From positions 1-64,000 of the forward strand of contig JANQJP010000039.1 of assembly GCA_028281575.1 (NCBI GenBank): a stretch of DNA of 64,000 nucleotides, written 5' to 3'. Below, piece by piece: positions 23,552 through 33,177 of the stretch. The notes under the pieces were generated by a model, which saw only the letters and a program-made list of their open reading frames with translations, made no database searches and was not told the DNA's origin. The stretch comes from Cellvibrionaceae bacterium (lineage in GTDB: Bacteria > Pseudomonadota > Gammaproteobacteria > Pseudomonadales > Cellvibrionaceae). The translations under genes and the position numbers were made by a program. Numbering within the stretch: the first letter of the stretch is position 1; each line of letters starts with the position of its first letter.

Positions 23552-24510
23552 TCGTGAGATTGCAGGATCGCATCATTTAGCTGGTTAAAATCGCGCGATC
23601 GCTTAATTGTTTCGAACAACCGCCGTGCTTCCAAATAGTTTTTTTGAAGGTAGTGCAGCCATTGTTTAACGCGGTTGCCCATAAATTTTTTGGGGTAGCT
23701 AAAACTGGTCTCCTGAAAAAAATCGTAAAGCAGAGGTGCAACTTTTTGCCAGGGCATTTCTTGACACAATCTACCTTTAGCAATCGATTTTATTGATGAT
23801 GCAAGGCCGGGGTTGGCAAGTAAACCTCTTCCCAACATAACATCATCGCATCCAGATTCTGTTTGGCATTGGTGATAATCATTAAGTGTCCAAATTTCCC
23901 CATTGGCGACAACAGGTATCGAAAGCTGTTTGCGAATTTCATTGATGTATAGCCAATAGGCAGGTGGATTGTAGCCATCCTTTTTAGAGCGAGCGTGCAC
24001 AATCAATTCGTTTGCACCTGCGGCTTCAATGGCATACGCATTGCGCATATAGCTATTTCTATCCATGTAGCCCAGGCGAATTTTTGCGGTGACCGGGATG
24101 GGATCTGGCACAGCCGTGCGGACTTTTGAGACTATGTCATACAATAAGTCTGTTTCGTCCAGTAAACACGCTCCGCCACGATTGCGATTTACTGTTTTTG
24201 CCGGGCAGCCGAAATTCAGATCGATACCTGCCGCACCCAGCTCTGCTGCTTTTTTCGCGTTAGCCGCCAAGATATTTGCATTACTGCCCAGCAGTTGCAG
24301 TCTCACCTGCATATTGTGCTGGGAAATAGTGCAGTATTGACGAGCGTTGAGCAGTTCAGGGCAGTTTTTAAGAAATACTTTACGCGGAAGAACATGATCA
24401 GTAACGCGAACAAATTCGGTTACGCATATGTCTATACCACCAATTCGCTTAAATATTTTACGCAAATGGTGGTCAATTACGCCTTCCATTGGTGCCATAA
24501 AAATGCGCAT
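23545..24510 (-). CDS. dusC: tRNA-dihydrouridine(16) synthase DusC
   Basis: A flavoenzyme that reduces uridine 16 of tRNA with NADPH. The 321-residue protein begins with MAPMEGVIDHHLR (FMN-binding loop) and contains DLNFGCPAKTVNRNRGG with the catalytic Cys near residue 98, HARSKKDGY near 167 and NGEIW near 197. The short size and these motifs match DusC rather than DusA or DusB. It is a single gene, convergent with ggt. Confidence 0.9.
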   Translation of the reverse strand: MRIFMAPMEGVIDHHLRKIFKRIGGIDICVTEFVRVTDHVLPRKVFLKNCPELLNARQYCTISQHNMQVRLQLLGSNANILAANAKKAAELGAAGIDLNFGCPAKTVNRNRGGACLLDETDLLYDIVSKVRTAVPDPIPVTAKIRLGYMDRNSYMRNAYAIEAAGANELIVHARSKKDGYNPPAYWLYINEIRKQLSIPVVANGEIWTLNDYHQCQTESGCDDVMLGRGLLANPGLASSIKSIAKGRLCQEMPWQKVAPLLYDFFQETSFSYPKKFMGNRVKQWLHYLQKNYLEARRLFETIKRSRDFNQLNDAILQSHDY

Positions 24511-24720
24511 GTGCAGATACGTTCATTAGCTATTAGTGGGGGCGCGAGTTTAGCATAGGCACAATAATGGGCTCGAATGGCGATTATATGATCAGTTACA
24601 GCTTATAATTGTGCTTTAGTTCAAGCTGGACTTGCTCAAAGGGGCATTTTTTCATTATCGTATGCGCCTTCGCCCTCGGAGCACGCTGGGGTGAACCTTT
24701 GATGACGAGGTGAAGATCGA

Positions 24721-24981
24721 GTGGAAGCAAACATCATTGAACAGGGCATAAACCTAATGCTTTATGGTATGGGCACCGTTTTTGCGTTTCTAACGTTGCT
24801 CGTGTTTGCAACTACCCTAATGTCGCGTATTACCAATCAGTTTTTTCCAGAGCAGCTTCACGCGGAAAACACGGCCGCTTCGCCAGCAGTGCACAATCAC
24901 AATTCTAATGCTCAGGTAGATCCAGATGTGTTGGTTGCTATTCAGGAAGCCATTTACCAGCATCGAGCTAAGCATAAATAA
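24721..24981 (+). CDS. oadG: Oxaloacetate decarboxylase sodium pump, gamma subunit
   Basis: The 86-residue gamma chain is a single-helix membrane anchor (about residues 12-33, LMLYGMGTVFAFLTLLV) with a C-terminal tail that binds zinc and the alpha chain. It starts at GTG with a GAGGTGA site. Gene order gamma-alpha-beta with 37 and 16 bp gaps is the standard oad operon. Confidence 0.85.
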   Translation: MEANIIEQGINLMLYGMGTVFAFLTLLVFATTLMSRITNQFFPEQLHAENTAASPAVHNHNSNAQVDPDVLVAIQEAIYQHRAKHK

Positions 24982-25018
24982 AATACTCTTCTAGATATTA
25001 CCCCCGGGGAAAATCTGA

Positions 25019-26794
25019 ATGACACATTCCAAACAGCCTTTGGGCCTAACAGAGCTGGTATTAAGGGACGCCCACCAGTCCCTGTTTGCAACACGTTTAC
25101 GTATTGATGACATGTTGCCAATTGCGGACAAGCTGGACCGCGTAGGTTTTTGGTCAATGGAGTCCTGGGGCGGAGCGACGTTTGACGCGTGTATTCGTTT
25201 TTTGGGCGAGGACCCTTGGGATAGGATTCGCGAACTCAAAAAGGCTATGCCGAATACACCGCAGCAAATGTTGCTTCGGGGTCAAAATTTATTGGGTTAT
25301 CGCCATTACGCCGACGATGTCGTGAACAAGTTTGTCGAACGCGCGCGAACCAACGGCGTCGATGTCTTTAGGGTGTTTGATGCGATGAACGATATGCGCA
25401 ATATCGATACAGCATTAAAAGCCGTGAAAGCGGCAGAAGGCCACGCGCAGGGGACAATTTCATATACGCTTAGTCCAGTGCACACAATTGACGTTTGGGT
25501 TGAGCAGGGCAAGCGCATCGAAGACTTGGGCGCTGACTCGATAGCCATTAAGGATATGGCAGGTTTACTCAAGCCTTATGATGGTTTTGAGTTGGTCTCC
25601 AAATTAAAGACAGCGTGTGATATCCCAATTCATATGCAGTGCCACGCAACGACAGGTCTCGCTCACGCTACGTATATCAAATGTGTGGAAGCGGGTATCG
25701 ATAATGTCGATACCGCTATTTCATCCATGTCGATGACCTACGGCCACAGCCCGACAGAAACCTTAGTGGCTATTTTGGAAGGTACTGACAGGGATACTGG
25801 ACTCGATCTCGCATTACTCGAAGAAATTGCACTTTATTTTAGAGATGTCAGGAAGAAGTACGCCAAGTTTGAAGGCTCACTGAAGGGCGTTGATGCTCGT
25901 ATTTTGATGGCGCAAGTTCCAGGTGGGATGTTAACGAATATGGAGAGTCAACTAAAAGAGCAGGGGGCAGAAGACCGCTTCGACGAAGTTTTGCAGGAAA
26001 TCCCTCGGGTTCGAAAAGACCTCGGCTACATTCCACTTGTCACACCGACCTCGCAAATTGTTGGCACTCAAGCTGTGATAAATGTTTTGCGCGGCGAGCG
26101 TTATGCCTCTATCTCGAAAGAGACGACGGGTATTCTGCGCGGAGAATATGGTGCAACGCCAGCGCCAGTTAACGAAGCATTACAAGCCAAGGTTCTGTCT
26201 GATAACGAACAGCCGATCACGTGTCGACCTGCGGATCTCATTAAGCCTGAACTCGATGCTCTAGCAAGTGAGTTGAAAAAAGAAGCGAGCGAACGCTCTA
26301 TTGCTTTGGCGAAAGGTGATGATGAAATTGATGATGTGCTTACCTACGCACTTTTTCCCCAAATAGGGCTGAAGTTTTTACAGAATCGCGGCAACAAAGA
26401 CATGTTTGAACCTGTTCCTACGGGTAATGATGCAGTTCATGCACCCAATGGCGACGAGATTTATACCGTTTCTGTGCAGGGCAAAGAATATACAGTGACG
26501 GTAAATAATGGCGGCGAATTGACCGGTATTGTTCCGTTAAGTGGCGCCAGTCGTGTAGAGGCAGAGAATGTCGTCAGTGGTGGCGAACCTGTTAAAGCAC
26601 CGCTCGCAGGAAATATTTTTCGAGTGATGGTGAGTTCAGGTCAACAGGTTGCCGAAGGCGATACACTGCTTGTCCTGGAGGCGATGAAAATGGAAACCCA
26701 GGTCAGCGCGCCGTATTCAGGTACGGTGGGTACAGTCAGTGTCAAGGAAGGAGATGTCGTTGCGGTTGGCGACGTTCTCCTTACCATCGCATAG
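25019..26794 (+). CDS. oadA: Oxaloacetate decarboxylase sodium pump, alpha subunit
   Basis: A 591-residue carboxyltransferase that moves the carboxyl group of oxaloacetate to biotin; the beta subunit then releases CO2 and exports Na+. An HMGL-like TIM barrel ([14 protein letters not shown] at residues 15-28, the [11 protein letters not shown] metal-binding region near 207) is followed by a conserved carboxylase domain. The C-terminal biotinyl domain has EAMKMET with the modified lysine at about residue 557. It is likely a primary Na+ pump of the membrane. Confidence 0.95.
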   Translation: MTHSKQPLGLTELVLRDAHQSLFATRLRIDDMLPIADKLDRVGFWSMESWGGATFDACIRFLGEDPWDRIRELKKAMPNTPQQMLLRGQNLLGYRHYADDVVNKFVERARTNGVDVFRVFDAMNDMRNIDTALKAVKAAEGHAQGTISYTLSPVHTIDVWVEQGKRIEDLGADSIAIKDMAGLLKPYDGFELVSKLKTACDIPIHMQCHATTGLAHATYIKCVEAGIDNVDTAISSMSMTYGHSPTETLVAILEGTDRDTGLDLALLEEIALYFRDVRKKYAKFEGSLKGVDARILMAQVPGGMLTNMESQLKEQGAEDRFDEVLQEIPRVRKDLGYIPLVTPTSQIVGTQAVINVLRGERYASISKETTGILRGEYGATPAPVNEALQAKVLSDNEQPITCRPADLIKPELDALASELKKEASERSIALAKGDDEIDDVLTYALFPQIGLKFLQNRGNKDMFEPVPTGNDAVHAPNGDEIYTVSVQGKEYTVTVNNGGELTGIVPLSGASRVEAENVVSGGEPVKAPLAGNIFRVMVSSGQQVAEGDTLLVLEAMKMETQVSAPYSGTVGTVSVKEGDVVAVGDVLLTIA

Positions 26795-26810
26795 CCGGGG
26801 GAGATAAACA

Positions 26811-28109
26811 TTGAATAGTCTCTGGCAAAGTTCAGGCATCTACAACATGCAGTTTGATCAGTTGATGATGATTGCAATTTGTCTCGGGCTCCTATTTCTT
26901 GCAATTCGCAAGGGTTTTGAGCCCCTATTATTGGTGCCCATTGGTTTTGGTGGTGTTCTTGCAAATATTCCCGCTGCGGGTTTAGCTCAATCGGCATTTG
27001 AAAATGCGCTATCGGTTGGTGATCCGCAGTTGCTCGCCGCGTTTGCAAAGCACTTTGGTTTGGAGGCGTTTGATTCCGTAAAAGCCTTGCATGAGGCAGC
27101 AAAAGCTGCGCCGCCTGACGTGATGGCCACCGCCGACAATATCGCGCATGCGGCAGGCTACAACGATGGCATGCTCTACACGTTTTACAATGTCGCAGTA
27201 GCGAGTGGTGTAGCACCCCTGGTTATTTTTATGGGTGTTGGCGCGATGACGGATTTTGGGCCACTGTTGGCAAACCCCAAAACACTTTTCCTTGGCGCAG
27301 CGGCGCAGTTTGGTATTTTCGCTACTGTAATAGGTGCAGTTGTGCTCTCGTCGAATGGCATTATTGATTTTTCGATTGCAGATGCTGCGGCGATAGGCAT
27401 TATCGGTGGTGCAGACGGGCCGACAGCCATTTATGTCTCGAGCAAGCTCGCACCGGATTTACTCGGTGCTATTGCCGTTGCTGCGTATTCGTATATGGCG
27501 CTGGTTCCGCTCATTCAGCCCCCGATCATGCGCGCGTTAACTACGGATAGCGAACGCAAAATTCAGATGACGCAGCTGCGTGCTGTGAGCCAAAAAGAGC
27601 GCATTGTTTTTCCGGTCGTACTGCTGGTGCTTGTGGCGTTGGTCTTGCCCGACGCCGTTCCGCTACTTGGTATGTTTTGTTTTGGTAACTTGATGCGTGA
27701 GTGTGGTGTTGTCGACAGGCTTTCCGATACTGCACAAAATGCCTTAATTAATATCACAACGATTTTTCTGGGCTTATCTGTTGGCTCAAAGCTGGCGGCA
27801 GATAAATTCTTAGATCCCAAGACCTTGGGTATTTTGGTGCTCGGCATTGTTGCTTTCGCGATTGGCACCGCTACTGGCGTGTTGATGGCGAAGTTCATGA
27901 ATCTTGTTTCCAAGCAGAAAATCAATCCGTTAATAGGGTCGGCAGGGGTATCGGCTGTGCCTATGGCTGCACGGGTTTCCAATAAAATTGGGCTTGAATC
28001 CAACCCGCAAAACTTTTTGCTAATGCATGCGATGGGGCCAAATGTCGCAGGTGTCATTGGTTCTGCGGTGGCCGCAGGTGTAATGATTTCCCTCGTATCA
28101 GGAATGTAA
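26811..28109 (+). CDS. oadB: Oxaloacetate decarboxylase sodium pump, beta subunit
   Basis: A 432-residue polytopic membrane protein that decarboxylates carboxybiotin and couples this to Na+ export. It starts at TTG, 16 bp after oadA, with a GGGGGAG Shine-Dalgarno. It contains the family's [19 protein letters not shown] (with the essential aspartate), and [16 protein letters not shown] motifs. About 11 helices are expected. Confidence 0.95.
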   Translation: MNSLWQSSGIYNMQFDQLMMIAICLGLLFLAIRKGFEPLLLVPIGFGGVLANIPAAGLAQSAFENALSVGDPQLLAAFAKHFGLEAFDSVKALHEAAKAAPPDVMATADNIAHAAGYNDGMLYTFYNVAVASGVAPLVIFMGVGAMTDFGPLLANPKTLFLGAAAQFGIFATVIGAVVLSSNGIIDFSIADAAAIGIIGGADGPTAIYVSSKLAPDLLGAIAVAAYSYMALVPLIQPPIMRALTTDSERKIQMTQLRAVSQKERIVFPVVLLVLVALVLPDAVPLLGMFCFGNLMRECGVVDRLSDTAQNALINITTIFLGLSVGSKLAADKFLDPKTLGILVLGIVAFAIGTATGVLMAKFMNLVSKQKINPLIGSAGVSAVPMAARVSNKIGLESNPQNFLLMHAMGPNVAGVIGSAVAAGVMISLVSGM

Positions 28110-28133
28110 TAGTTTCGCAGTAATGTCCCTCGT

Positions 28134-28147
28134 GCGCCGGACGGCGC
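28134..28147. terminator. GC-rich hairpin after oadB
   Basis: GCGCC/GGCGC with a GGAC loop, 24 bp after the oadB stop codon and before the pyk promoter region. No T tract follows directly, so termination is probable but not certain. Confidence 0.4.
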
Positions 28148-28250
28148 CTAAATCTTTGCCGAAAACAATAATACTTTTTTAGTAAGCGGCCGCGTAGTGT
28201 ACAATGCGCGCCACTCATTTTTACATGTGATCTTAGAATGGAGACGCAGT

Positions 28251-29696
28251 ATGTTCAGACGCACAAAAATTGTAAGTACACTCGGTCCCGCGACCGACGA
28301 ACCAGGAGTATTGGAAAAGTTAATTCTCGCTGGTGTGAACGTAGTGCGCATGAACTTCTCTCACGGGAGTCCGGATGATCATAAGCAACGCGCCGCTGCG
28401 GTGAGAGAATATTCTGAAAAACACGGTAAACACGTTGCTATATTAGGTGATTTACAGGGACCTAAAATTCGCGTTGCGCGTTTTGCCGAAGGGCCGATCG
28501 ATCTTACTGCAGGTGATGAATTCGCGCTAGATGCTGCGTTAGAGCGCGATGCAGGAAACCAAAACGAAGTAGGCATTGATTATAAAGAGCTGCCTAACGA
28601 TGTCGTGCCCAACGATTTATTACTGTTAGATGACGGCCGGGTTGTACTCAAGGTGAAGTCGGTAGAAGGCACGCGCGTTTTCACTGAAGTGGTTGTCGGT
28701 GGTAAGTTGTCGAATAACAAAGGTATTAATCGTCAAGGGGGCGGTTTGACCGCACCAGCGCTGACCGAAAAGGATAAAGAAGATATTAAAACTGCCGTAG
28801 AGATTGGTGTCGACTATCTGGCAGTATCTTTCCCTCGCAGTGCCGACGATATGAAATATGCCCGACAGTTGGTCAAAGAGGCGGGCGGCGACGCGTACAT
28901 GGTCGCTAAAATTGAACGTGCAGAGTCCGTTGAAAATACGCAAGTTCTCGATTCGATTATTATGGCCTCTGATGCAGTTATGGTTGCACGTGGTGACCTG
29001 GGTGTGGAGATCGGCGATGCACAGCTTATCGGGGTTCAAAAACATATTATTGAACGCGCTCGGTCACTTAATCGCTGCGTAATTACTGCGACTCAGATGA
29101 TGGAATCCATGATCAGCAGCCCACTGCCAACACGGGCAGAGGTGTTCGACGTGGCCAATGCGGTGCTAGATGGTACCGATGCCGTTATGCTTTCGGCAGA
29201 AACGGCGGCCGGGCAGTTTCCCGTGCAAACGGTGGAAGCGATGGTTCGTGTGATTTTGGGTGCAGAGAAGCATCCTCAATCGGTGACTCGACCAGTGAGA
29301 TCTGAAGACCACTATCAAGCCATCGATGAGTCCGTGGCGATGGCCACCATGTACACTGCCAACCAAATGAAAGGCGTTAAAGCCATTGCGAGTTTGACGG
29401 AATCGGGTTCCACGCCGTTATTGATGTCTCGCTACGGTACTCGCACGCCAATTTTTGCTTTTTCAAAGCATATAAAAACATTGAGAAGAGCAGAACTTTT
29501 CCGCGGTGTCCAAACAGTGGCATTTGACAACACCGGCCTTGAGTCTTCTGAAATAAATCGCAAAGTCATCGATTTTCTAAAAGATAATGAAGTTGTCCAA
29601 GACGGTGATTTTATTATTCAATCAAAAGGTGACACGAACACTCATGGTGGCACGAATACGATGAAGATTCTTCAGGTTGGTCAGCCCATTCTTTAG
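28251..29696 (+). CDS. pyk: Pyruvate kinase
   Basis: Catalyses phosphoenolpyruvate plus ADP to pyruvate plus ATP. The 481-residue product begins [14 protein letters not shown], has RMNFSHG near residue 32, GDLQGPKIR near 67, the active-site region [13 protein letters not shown] near 245 and the C-terminal regulatory domain. Start chosen at ATG 28251 with GGAGAC 5-10 nt upstream; an upstream in-frame ATG at 28197 lacks a ribosome site. It is the PykA type by sequence impression only. Confidence 0.92.
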   Translation: MFRRTKIVSTLGPATDEPGVLEKLILAGVNVVRMNFSHGSPDDHKQRAAAVREYSEKHGKHVAILGDLQGPKIRVARFAEGPIDLTAGDEFALDAALERDAGNQNEVGIDYKELPNDVVPNDLLLLDDGRVVLKVKSVEGTRVFTEVVVGGKLSNNKGINRQGGGLTAPALTEKDKEDIKTAVEIGVDYLAVSFPRSADDMKYARQLVKEAGGDAYMVAKIERAESVENTQVLDSIIMASDAVMVARGDLGVEIGDAQLIGVQKHIIERARSLNRCVITATQMMESMISSPLPTRAEVFDVANAVLDGTDAVMLSAETAAGQFPVQTVEAMVRVILGAEKHPQSVTRPVRSEDHYQAIDESVAMATMYTANQMKGVKAIASLTESGSTPLLMSRYGTRTPIFAFSKHIKTLRRAELFRGVQTVAFDNTGLESSEINRKVIDFLKDNEVVQDGDFIIQSKGDTNTHGGTNTMKILQVGQPIL

Positions 29697-29799
29697 TGAG
29701 TACCTATTTTTATTCGTATTATTAAAAGCGAACATGGATCTGTTTGCTTGGTTTGATTCTCAATTTAAATCGGGTTTAGTGGCGTTTACGGTCCGGTTC

Positions 29800-30429
29800 C
29801 TAGGCTTCTGCTTTTGCCTTTATCGCAGCCTTGATTTTGTCTTCCAATATGTTTCCGTCTACAGGTTTAACAACATAGTCGTTGACACCTTGCTGTATCG
29901 CTTCGCGTATTTTTTTTGCTTCCGTTACGCCCGTGACCATGCAGAAATGCGCTCCCCTAAGCGTATTGGATGCTTTTGCTTTTTGGTGGACTTGAATACC
30001 CGATAGTTCGGGCATATCCCAATCACAAAATATGATGTCGTAGGGTTCCTTCGCACTTTTGATTTTATCAAACGCATTGCGCCCGTCTTTGGCGACATCC
30101 ACGTGCTTAATTCCCATATCTTCAAGCATAACGACAAGCAATTCAGCGGATTCCTTGTTATCTTCAGCGATGAGAACGCGGGCAGTATTAATTGTCAGTG
30201 GAGATCGGGGTGCCGATTTGGGGGGAGGCGAAGAAGCGGCGGTTGATGAGGCTTCGAGTTTTTCAATTGCGGCGAGTTTTTGCATCGCGGACTCAAGCAG
30301 CTCCAGCGATTCCTTAAACTCTGTTCTTTGAGCGGTATCTAATTTGGCGTCCTCAAGGGTCTTTCTTAACCAGGCTCTGCGTTTGGTTAAAGTGCTAATG
30401 ACGACCTTGTTCTCCTGGGGACTTAACAT
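29800..30429 (-). CDS. Response regulator with N-terminal helical region and CheY-like receiver
   Basis: A 209-residue protein. Residues 1-80 form a helical, then Ser/Pro-rich segment. Residues about 84-205 form a receiver with an acidic pair (AEDN), phospho-acceptor Asp in FCDWDMPE, Thr in MVTGV and Lys in VVKPV. It has no output domain, so it probably acts by protein contact, as CheY does. No kinase gene is adjacent. It is convergent with pyk. Confidence 0.82.
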   Translation of the reverse strand: MLSPQENKVVISTLTKRRAWLRKTLEDAKLDTAQRTEFKESLELLESAMQKLAAIEKLEASSTAASSPPPKSAPRSPLTINTARVLIAEDNKESAELLVVMLEDMGIKHVDVAKDGRNAFDKIKSAKEPYDIIFCDWDMPELSGIQVHQKAKASNTLRGAHFCMVTGVTEAKKIREAIQQGVNDYVVKPVDGNILEDKIKAAIKAKAEA

Positions 30430-30524
30430 CTCTACGGTACTCCATAACGCGTTTATCCGTTTAAAGTATAGAGTGCTTTAGGCGAATTGCTGCCGGCAGG
30501 TGTGAGAGGCTTAGTGCCGACGGG

Positions 30525-30755
30525 CTAGTTAACGGGTTTGCGACTGGTACTGCGCGTATCGACGCTCTTTGACTTCAGGTTTGCTTTGAGAAAGGAATAA
30601 TAATCTTCAGTGAGCGTTTTGTTTGCTTCGCGCCGATCCTGCGATTTACGCCGCTTGCGGTGGTATAGATCGACTGGCAGGCCTTTGCATGGGTCTCGCA
30701 GAATTCTACGATCAGCCTGTTTGCGCCTATCAACAAAAATAAATCTGTGGGTCAT
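30525..30755 (-). CDS. Conserved hypothetical basic protein, 76 aa
   Basis: A small, highly charged soluble protein with two arginine-rich repeats (DRRKQADRR and KSQDRRE) and the segment DPCKGLPVDLYHRKRRK. The sequence constraint looks like a conserved short protein, perhaps RNA- or membrane-associated. No function is recognised. It lies between the receiver protein and bolA, with 95 bp and 155 bp gaps. Confidence 0.55.
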   Translation of the reverse strand: MTHRFIFVDRRKQADRRILRDPCKGLPVDLYHRKRRKSQDRREANKTLTEDYYSFLKANLKSKSVDTRSTSRKPVN

Positions 30756-30910
30756 AAGTTGTTAACTGCTGCTAAATAGGTATTAAATTGTGACAAAATT
30801 GGGCTGGTGCAAAGAGCACATGATCAGGAAGATTCTCATGCCACGCCTTGGTCGATGCTAACATGGCTGGCGCCTGATTCATAATTTGGAATCTGTTTTA
30901 GAGGCGACAA

Positions 30911-31231
30911 ATGATACTATACAAACTAATTAACGACATTGTGATGCGTGAGCTAGCGCCATCTCATATGGACTTGGTAAACGAAAGTCACATGCACAAT
31001 GTGCCCGCGAATTCAGAAACTCACTTTAAGCTGACTCTTGTCGACACCAGTTTTGAGGGTTTGCGACCGGTTCAGCGTCACCAAAAGCTTTATAAATTGC
31101 TCGAGCCTGCGATGCTCAAGGGCGTGCATGCGCTTGCATTGCACCTGTACACAGAGTCGGAATGGCGACAGAAGGTCTCGGCACCAGAATCACCACCCTG
31201 CCTGGGAGGCGAGGTGAAAAACTCAAAATGA
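30911..31231 (+). CDS. bolA: BolA family protein
   Basis: A 106-residue BolA/YrbA-like protein that pairs with monothiol glutaredoxins in Fe-S handling and stress-linked regulation. Conserved features are [19 protein letters not shown], the helix RHQKLYKLL and the HALALHLYT end with the ligand histidine. The last 15 residues are a poorly conserved tail. TrhO follows 136 bp downstream. Confidence 0.9.
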   Translation: MILYKLINDIVMRELAPSHMDLVNESHMHNVPANSETHFKLTLVDTSFEGLRPVQRHQKLYKLLEPAMLKGVHALALHLYTESEWRQKVSAPESPPCLGGEVKNSK

Positions 31232-31367
31232 GCTTATGCTGTGTGGTCATAGACTTCGGCCGTTTGCCGTGATGATCGAATGCGTGAAAGTGGCCACTAG
31301 CTTGATCGGAGTTGCGAGCACGAGTAGAATCCTGCCCCGTTTTATATGCACCTGTACGTTTAAGTTA

Positions 31368-32330
31368 ATGAGTTCTTCCATCCAGCCCAAAGATCCGGTC
31401 TACATAGTCGCAGCACTATACAAGTTCGTCGCGCTGGCGGATTTTAGGGACATGCGAGCGCCCCTGCTCGATTTTTGCGTTGATTATGGAATCAAGGGGA
31501 CTTTGTTACTTGCGGAGGAGGGAATTAACGGTACTGTATCGGGTACCCGCGCATCAATCGACAGCTTGTTGGCCTATCTCGCAAAAGATTCCCGCCTGGC
31601 GGATATAGACCATAAAGAGTCGCTATTCGATACCCAACCTTTTTACCGGATGAAGGTGAAACTTAAGCGGGAGATCGTGACAATGGGGGTTGGAAATATC
31701 GATCCCAGGCAGTCAGTCGGGACCTATGTTGAACCAAAAGATTGGAATGCGCTGATCAGTGATCCTGAAGTGCTGCTTGTCGATACGCGTAACGGCTATG
31801 AAGTTGAGGTTGGCACCTTCAAAGGTTCGGTAAATCCACAAACAGACTCCTTTCGGCAGTTTCCAAACTACGTAGAGCAGAACTTAAAACCCGATGTGCA
31901 TAAAAAAGTCGCTATGTTTTGCACGGGCGGAATACGTTGTGAAAAGTCTACGGCTTATTTAAAGCAACAGGGGTTTAATGAGGTATATCACCTTAAAGGT
32001 GGGATTCTCAAATATCTTGAAGACGTAGATCCAGGTGAAAGCCTTTGGCAGGGAGAGTGTTTTGTCTTTGACAATCGTGTTACGGTTAATCACCTGCTCG
32101 AGAAAGGTAGTTACGACCTTTGTCACGGATGCCGCCAACCGATCACTGAAGCAGATAAGCAATCCAGCCAGTATCAAGAGGGCGTGACGTGCCCGAGATG
32201 TTATGGGGCATTATCAGAGGATCAACTTACCCGGTTTTCCGAACGTCAAAAGCAAATTCAGCTTGCTAAAAAGCGTGGAGAGCAACACATCGGGACTCAG
32301 ATCTCGCGCAAAAATTCAACGCCGAAATAA
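31368..32330 (+). CDS. trhO: tRNA uridine(34) hydroxylase TrhO (rhodanese-like)
   Basis: O2-dependent hydroxylation of U34 in tRNA, a step of 5-(carboxy)methoxyuridine formation. Starting at MSSSIQP the protein has 320 residues: an N-terminal YceA domain ([20 protein letters not shown]), a rhodanese domain with catalytic Cys in [11 protein letters not shown] near 183, and C-terminal Zn-like cysteines (CHGCRQP...CPRC). The ATG at 31368 is chosen because the family starts here; the 44 upstream in-frame residues look non-coding. Confidence 0.9.
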   Translation: MSSSIQPKDPVYIVAALYKFVALADFRDMRAPLLDFCVDYGIKGTLLLAEEGINGTVSGTRASIDSLLAYLAKDSRLADIDHKESLFDTQPFYRMKVKLKREIVTMGVGNIDPRQSVGTYVEPKDWNALISDPEVLLVDTRNGYEVEVGTFKGSVNPQTDSFRQFPNYVEQNLKPDVHKKVAMFCTGGIRCEKSTAYLKQQGFNEVYHLKGGILKYLEDVDPGESLWQGECFVFDNRVTVNHLLEKGSYDLCHGCRQPITEADKQSSQYQEGVTCPRCYGALSEDQLTRFSERQKQIQLAKKRGEQHIGTQISRKNSTPK

Positions 32331-32424
32331 GTCTTGGTTTTATTAAGTTCATCTATAATCTAACGAAAGCTCTGCGTTTTTGGCATATCGCTGTTGCATC
32401 TATAAAACAAAAAGATAGTTGAAT

Positions 32425-32442
32425 ACCGACCGGTTGGTCTGT
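32425..32442. promoter_or_regulatory. Likely TetR operator
   Basis: ACCGACCGGTTGGTCTGT is an imperfect palindrome with core GACC-N4-GGTC, the pattern of TetR/NemR-type sites. It lies about 40 bp upstream of the TetR gene, so it is probably an autoregulatory site. Confidence 0.55.
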
Positions 32443-32481
32443 AGCATTCTTATATCTTTCATCCAGCGATATTTCCATATT

Positions 32482-33084
32482 ATGGCGCCATCTCGAGATC
32501 CGGAGTTCACCCGAAATCATATTGTTGAAGTTGCTGCGGTTGAGTTTTGGAAAAAGGGTTACCAGTCGACCAGCTTGGCCGATATTCTCGACAAAGCAGG
32601 GGTGTCTAAAGGCGCGCTTTATCATCATTTCAAAAACAAGCTAGAACTCGGTTACGCGGTTTTCGACGAAGTATTTACTCCCAAATTTTTTGAAAAGTGG
32701 GAATTCGACGTAAGCGATGACCCTATTACAGCGCTGTGTACACGTTTTAACGAAATTGCATCCTGGGTTGATGAAGACACGCTGCGATTAGGCTGCCCAG
32801 TAACGAATATTGCACTGGAAATGGCGGTATGCGATGAAGGCTTTAGACAAAAATCATCGGTTATGTACGCTCAGCTCTCAGTTAAGTTCAGCAAGTTGCT
32901 TGCAGAGGCGGCTGATAAGGGTATCGTCGATAAAAATATTGATTCAGATGCGGTAGCAACCTTTGTGACAGCCGCGATTCAGGGGATGAAATTGCAGGGC
33001 AAATACGTTCGAAGTCTCGATTTGTTTAAATCGAGTATTTATGCGATCGCAAGTTATTTGGAAAGTTTGCGCGTAGTTAAATAA
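32482..33084 (+). CDS. TetR family transcriptional regulator
   Basis: A 200-residue repressor. The N-terminal HTH occupies about residues 8-55 (FWKKGYQSTSLADILDKAGVSKGALYHHFKNK). The C-terminal ligand domain resembles the TetR_C_33/LmrA-YxaF type. A GACC-N4-GGTC palindrome lies upstream. The RND-LolA-barrel operon begins 94 bp downstream in the same direction, so that operon is the likely target. The start at 32482 is chosen because the HTH begins shortly after it. Confidence 0.85.
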   Translation: MAPSRDPEFTRNHIVEVAAVEFWKKGYQSTSLADILDKAGVSKGALYHHFKNKLELGYAVFDEVFTPKFFEKWEFDVSDDPITALCTRFNEIASWVDEDTLRLGCPVTNIALEMAVCDEGFRQKSSVMYAQLSVKFSKLLAEAADKGIVDKNIDSDAVATFVTAAIQGMKLQGKYVRSLDLFKSSIYAIASYLESLRVVK

Positions 33085-33177
33085 CAAAGATTTAGCACTT
33101 GTTTATTTATACCAAAATGCTAACGGTGCTAAATGAAATGTGTGTTGTTGAGTATTGGACTAGTGAGGGGAGGTCTC

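Noticed and set aside
31236-31367. 44-residue N-terminal extension of TrhO
   Set aside because: Sequence composition is unlike the family and the normal family start is at 31368.
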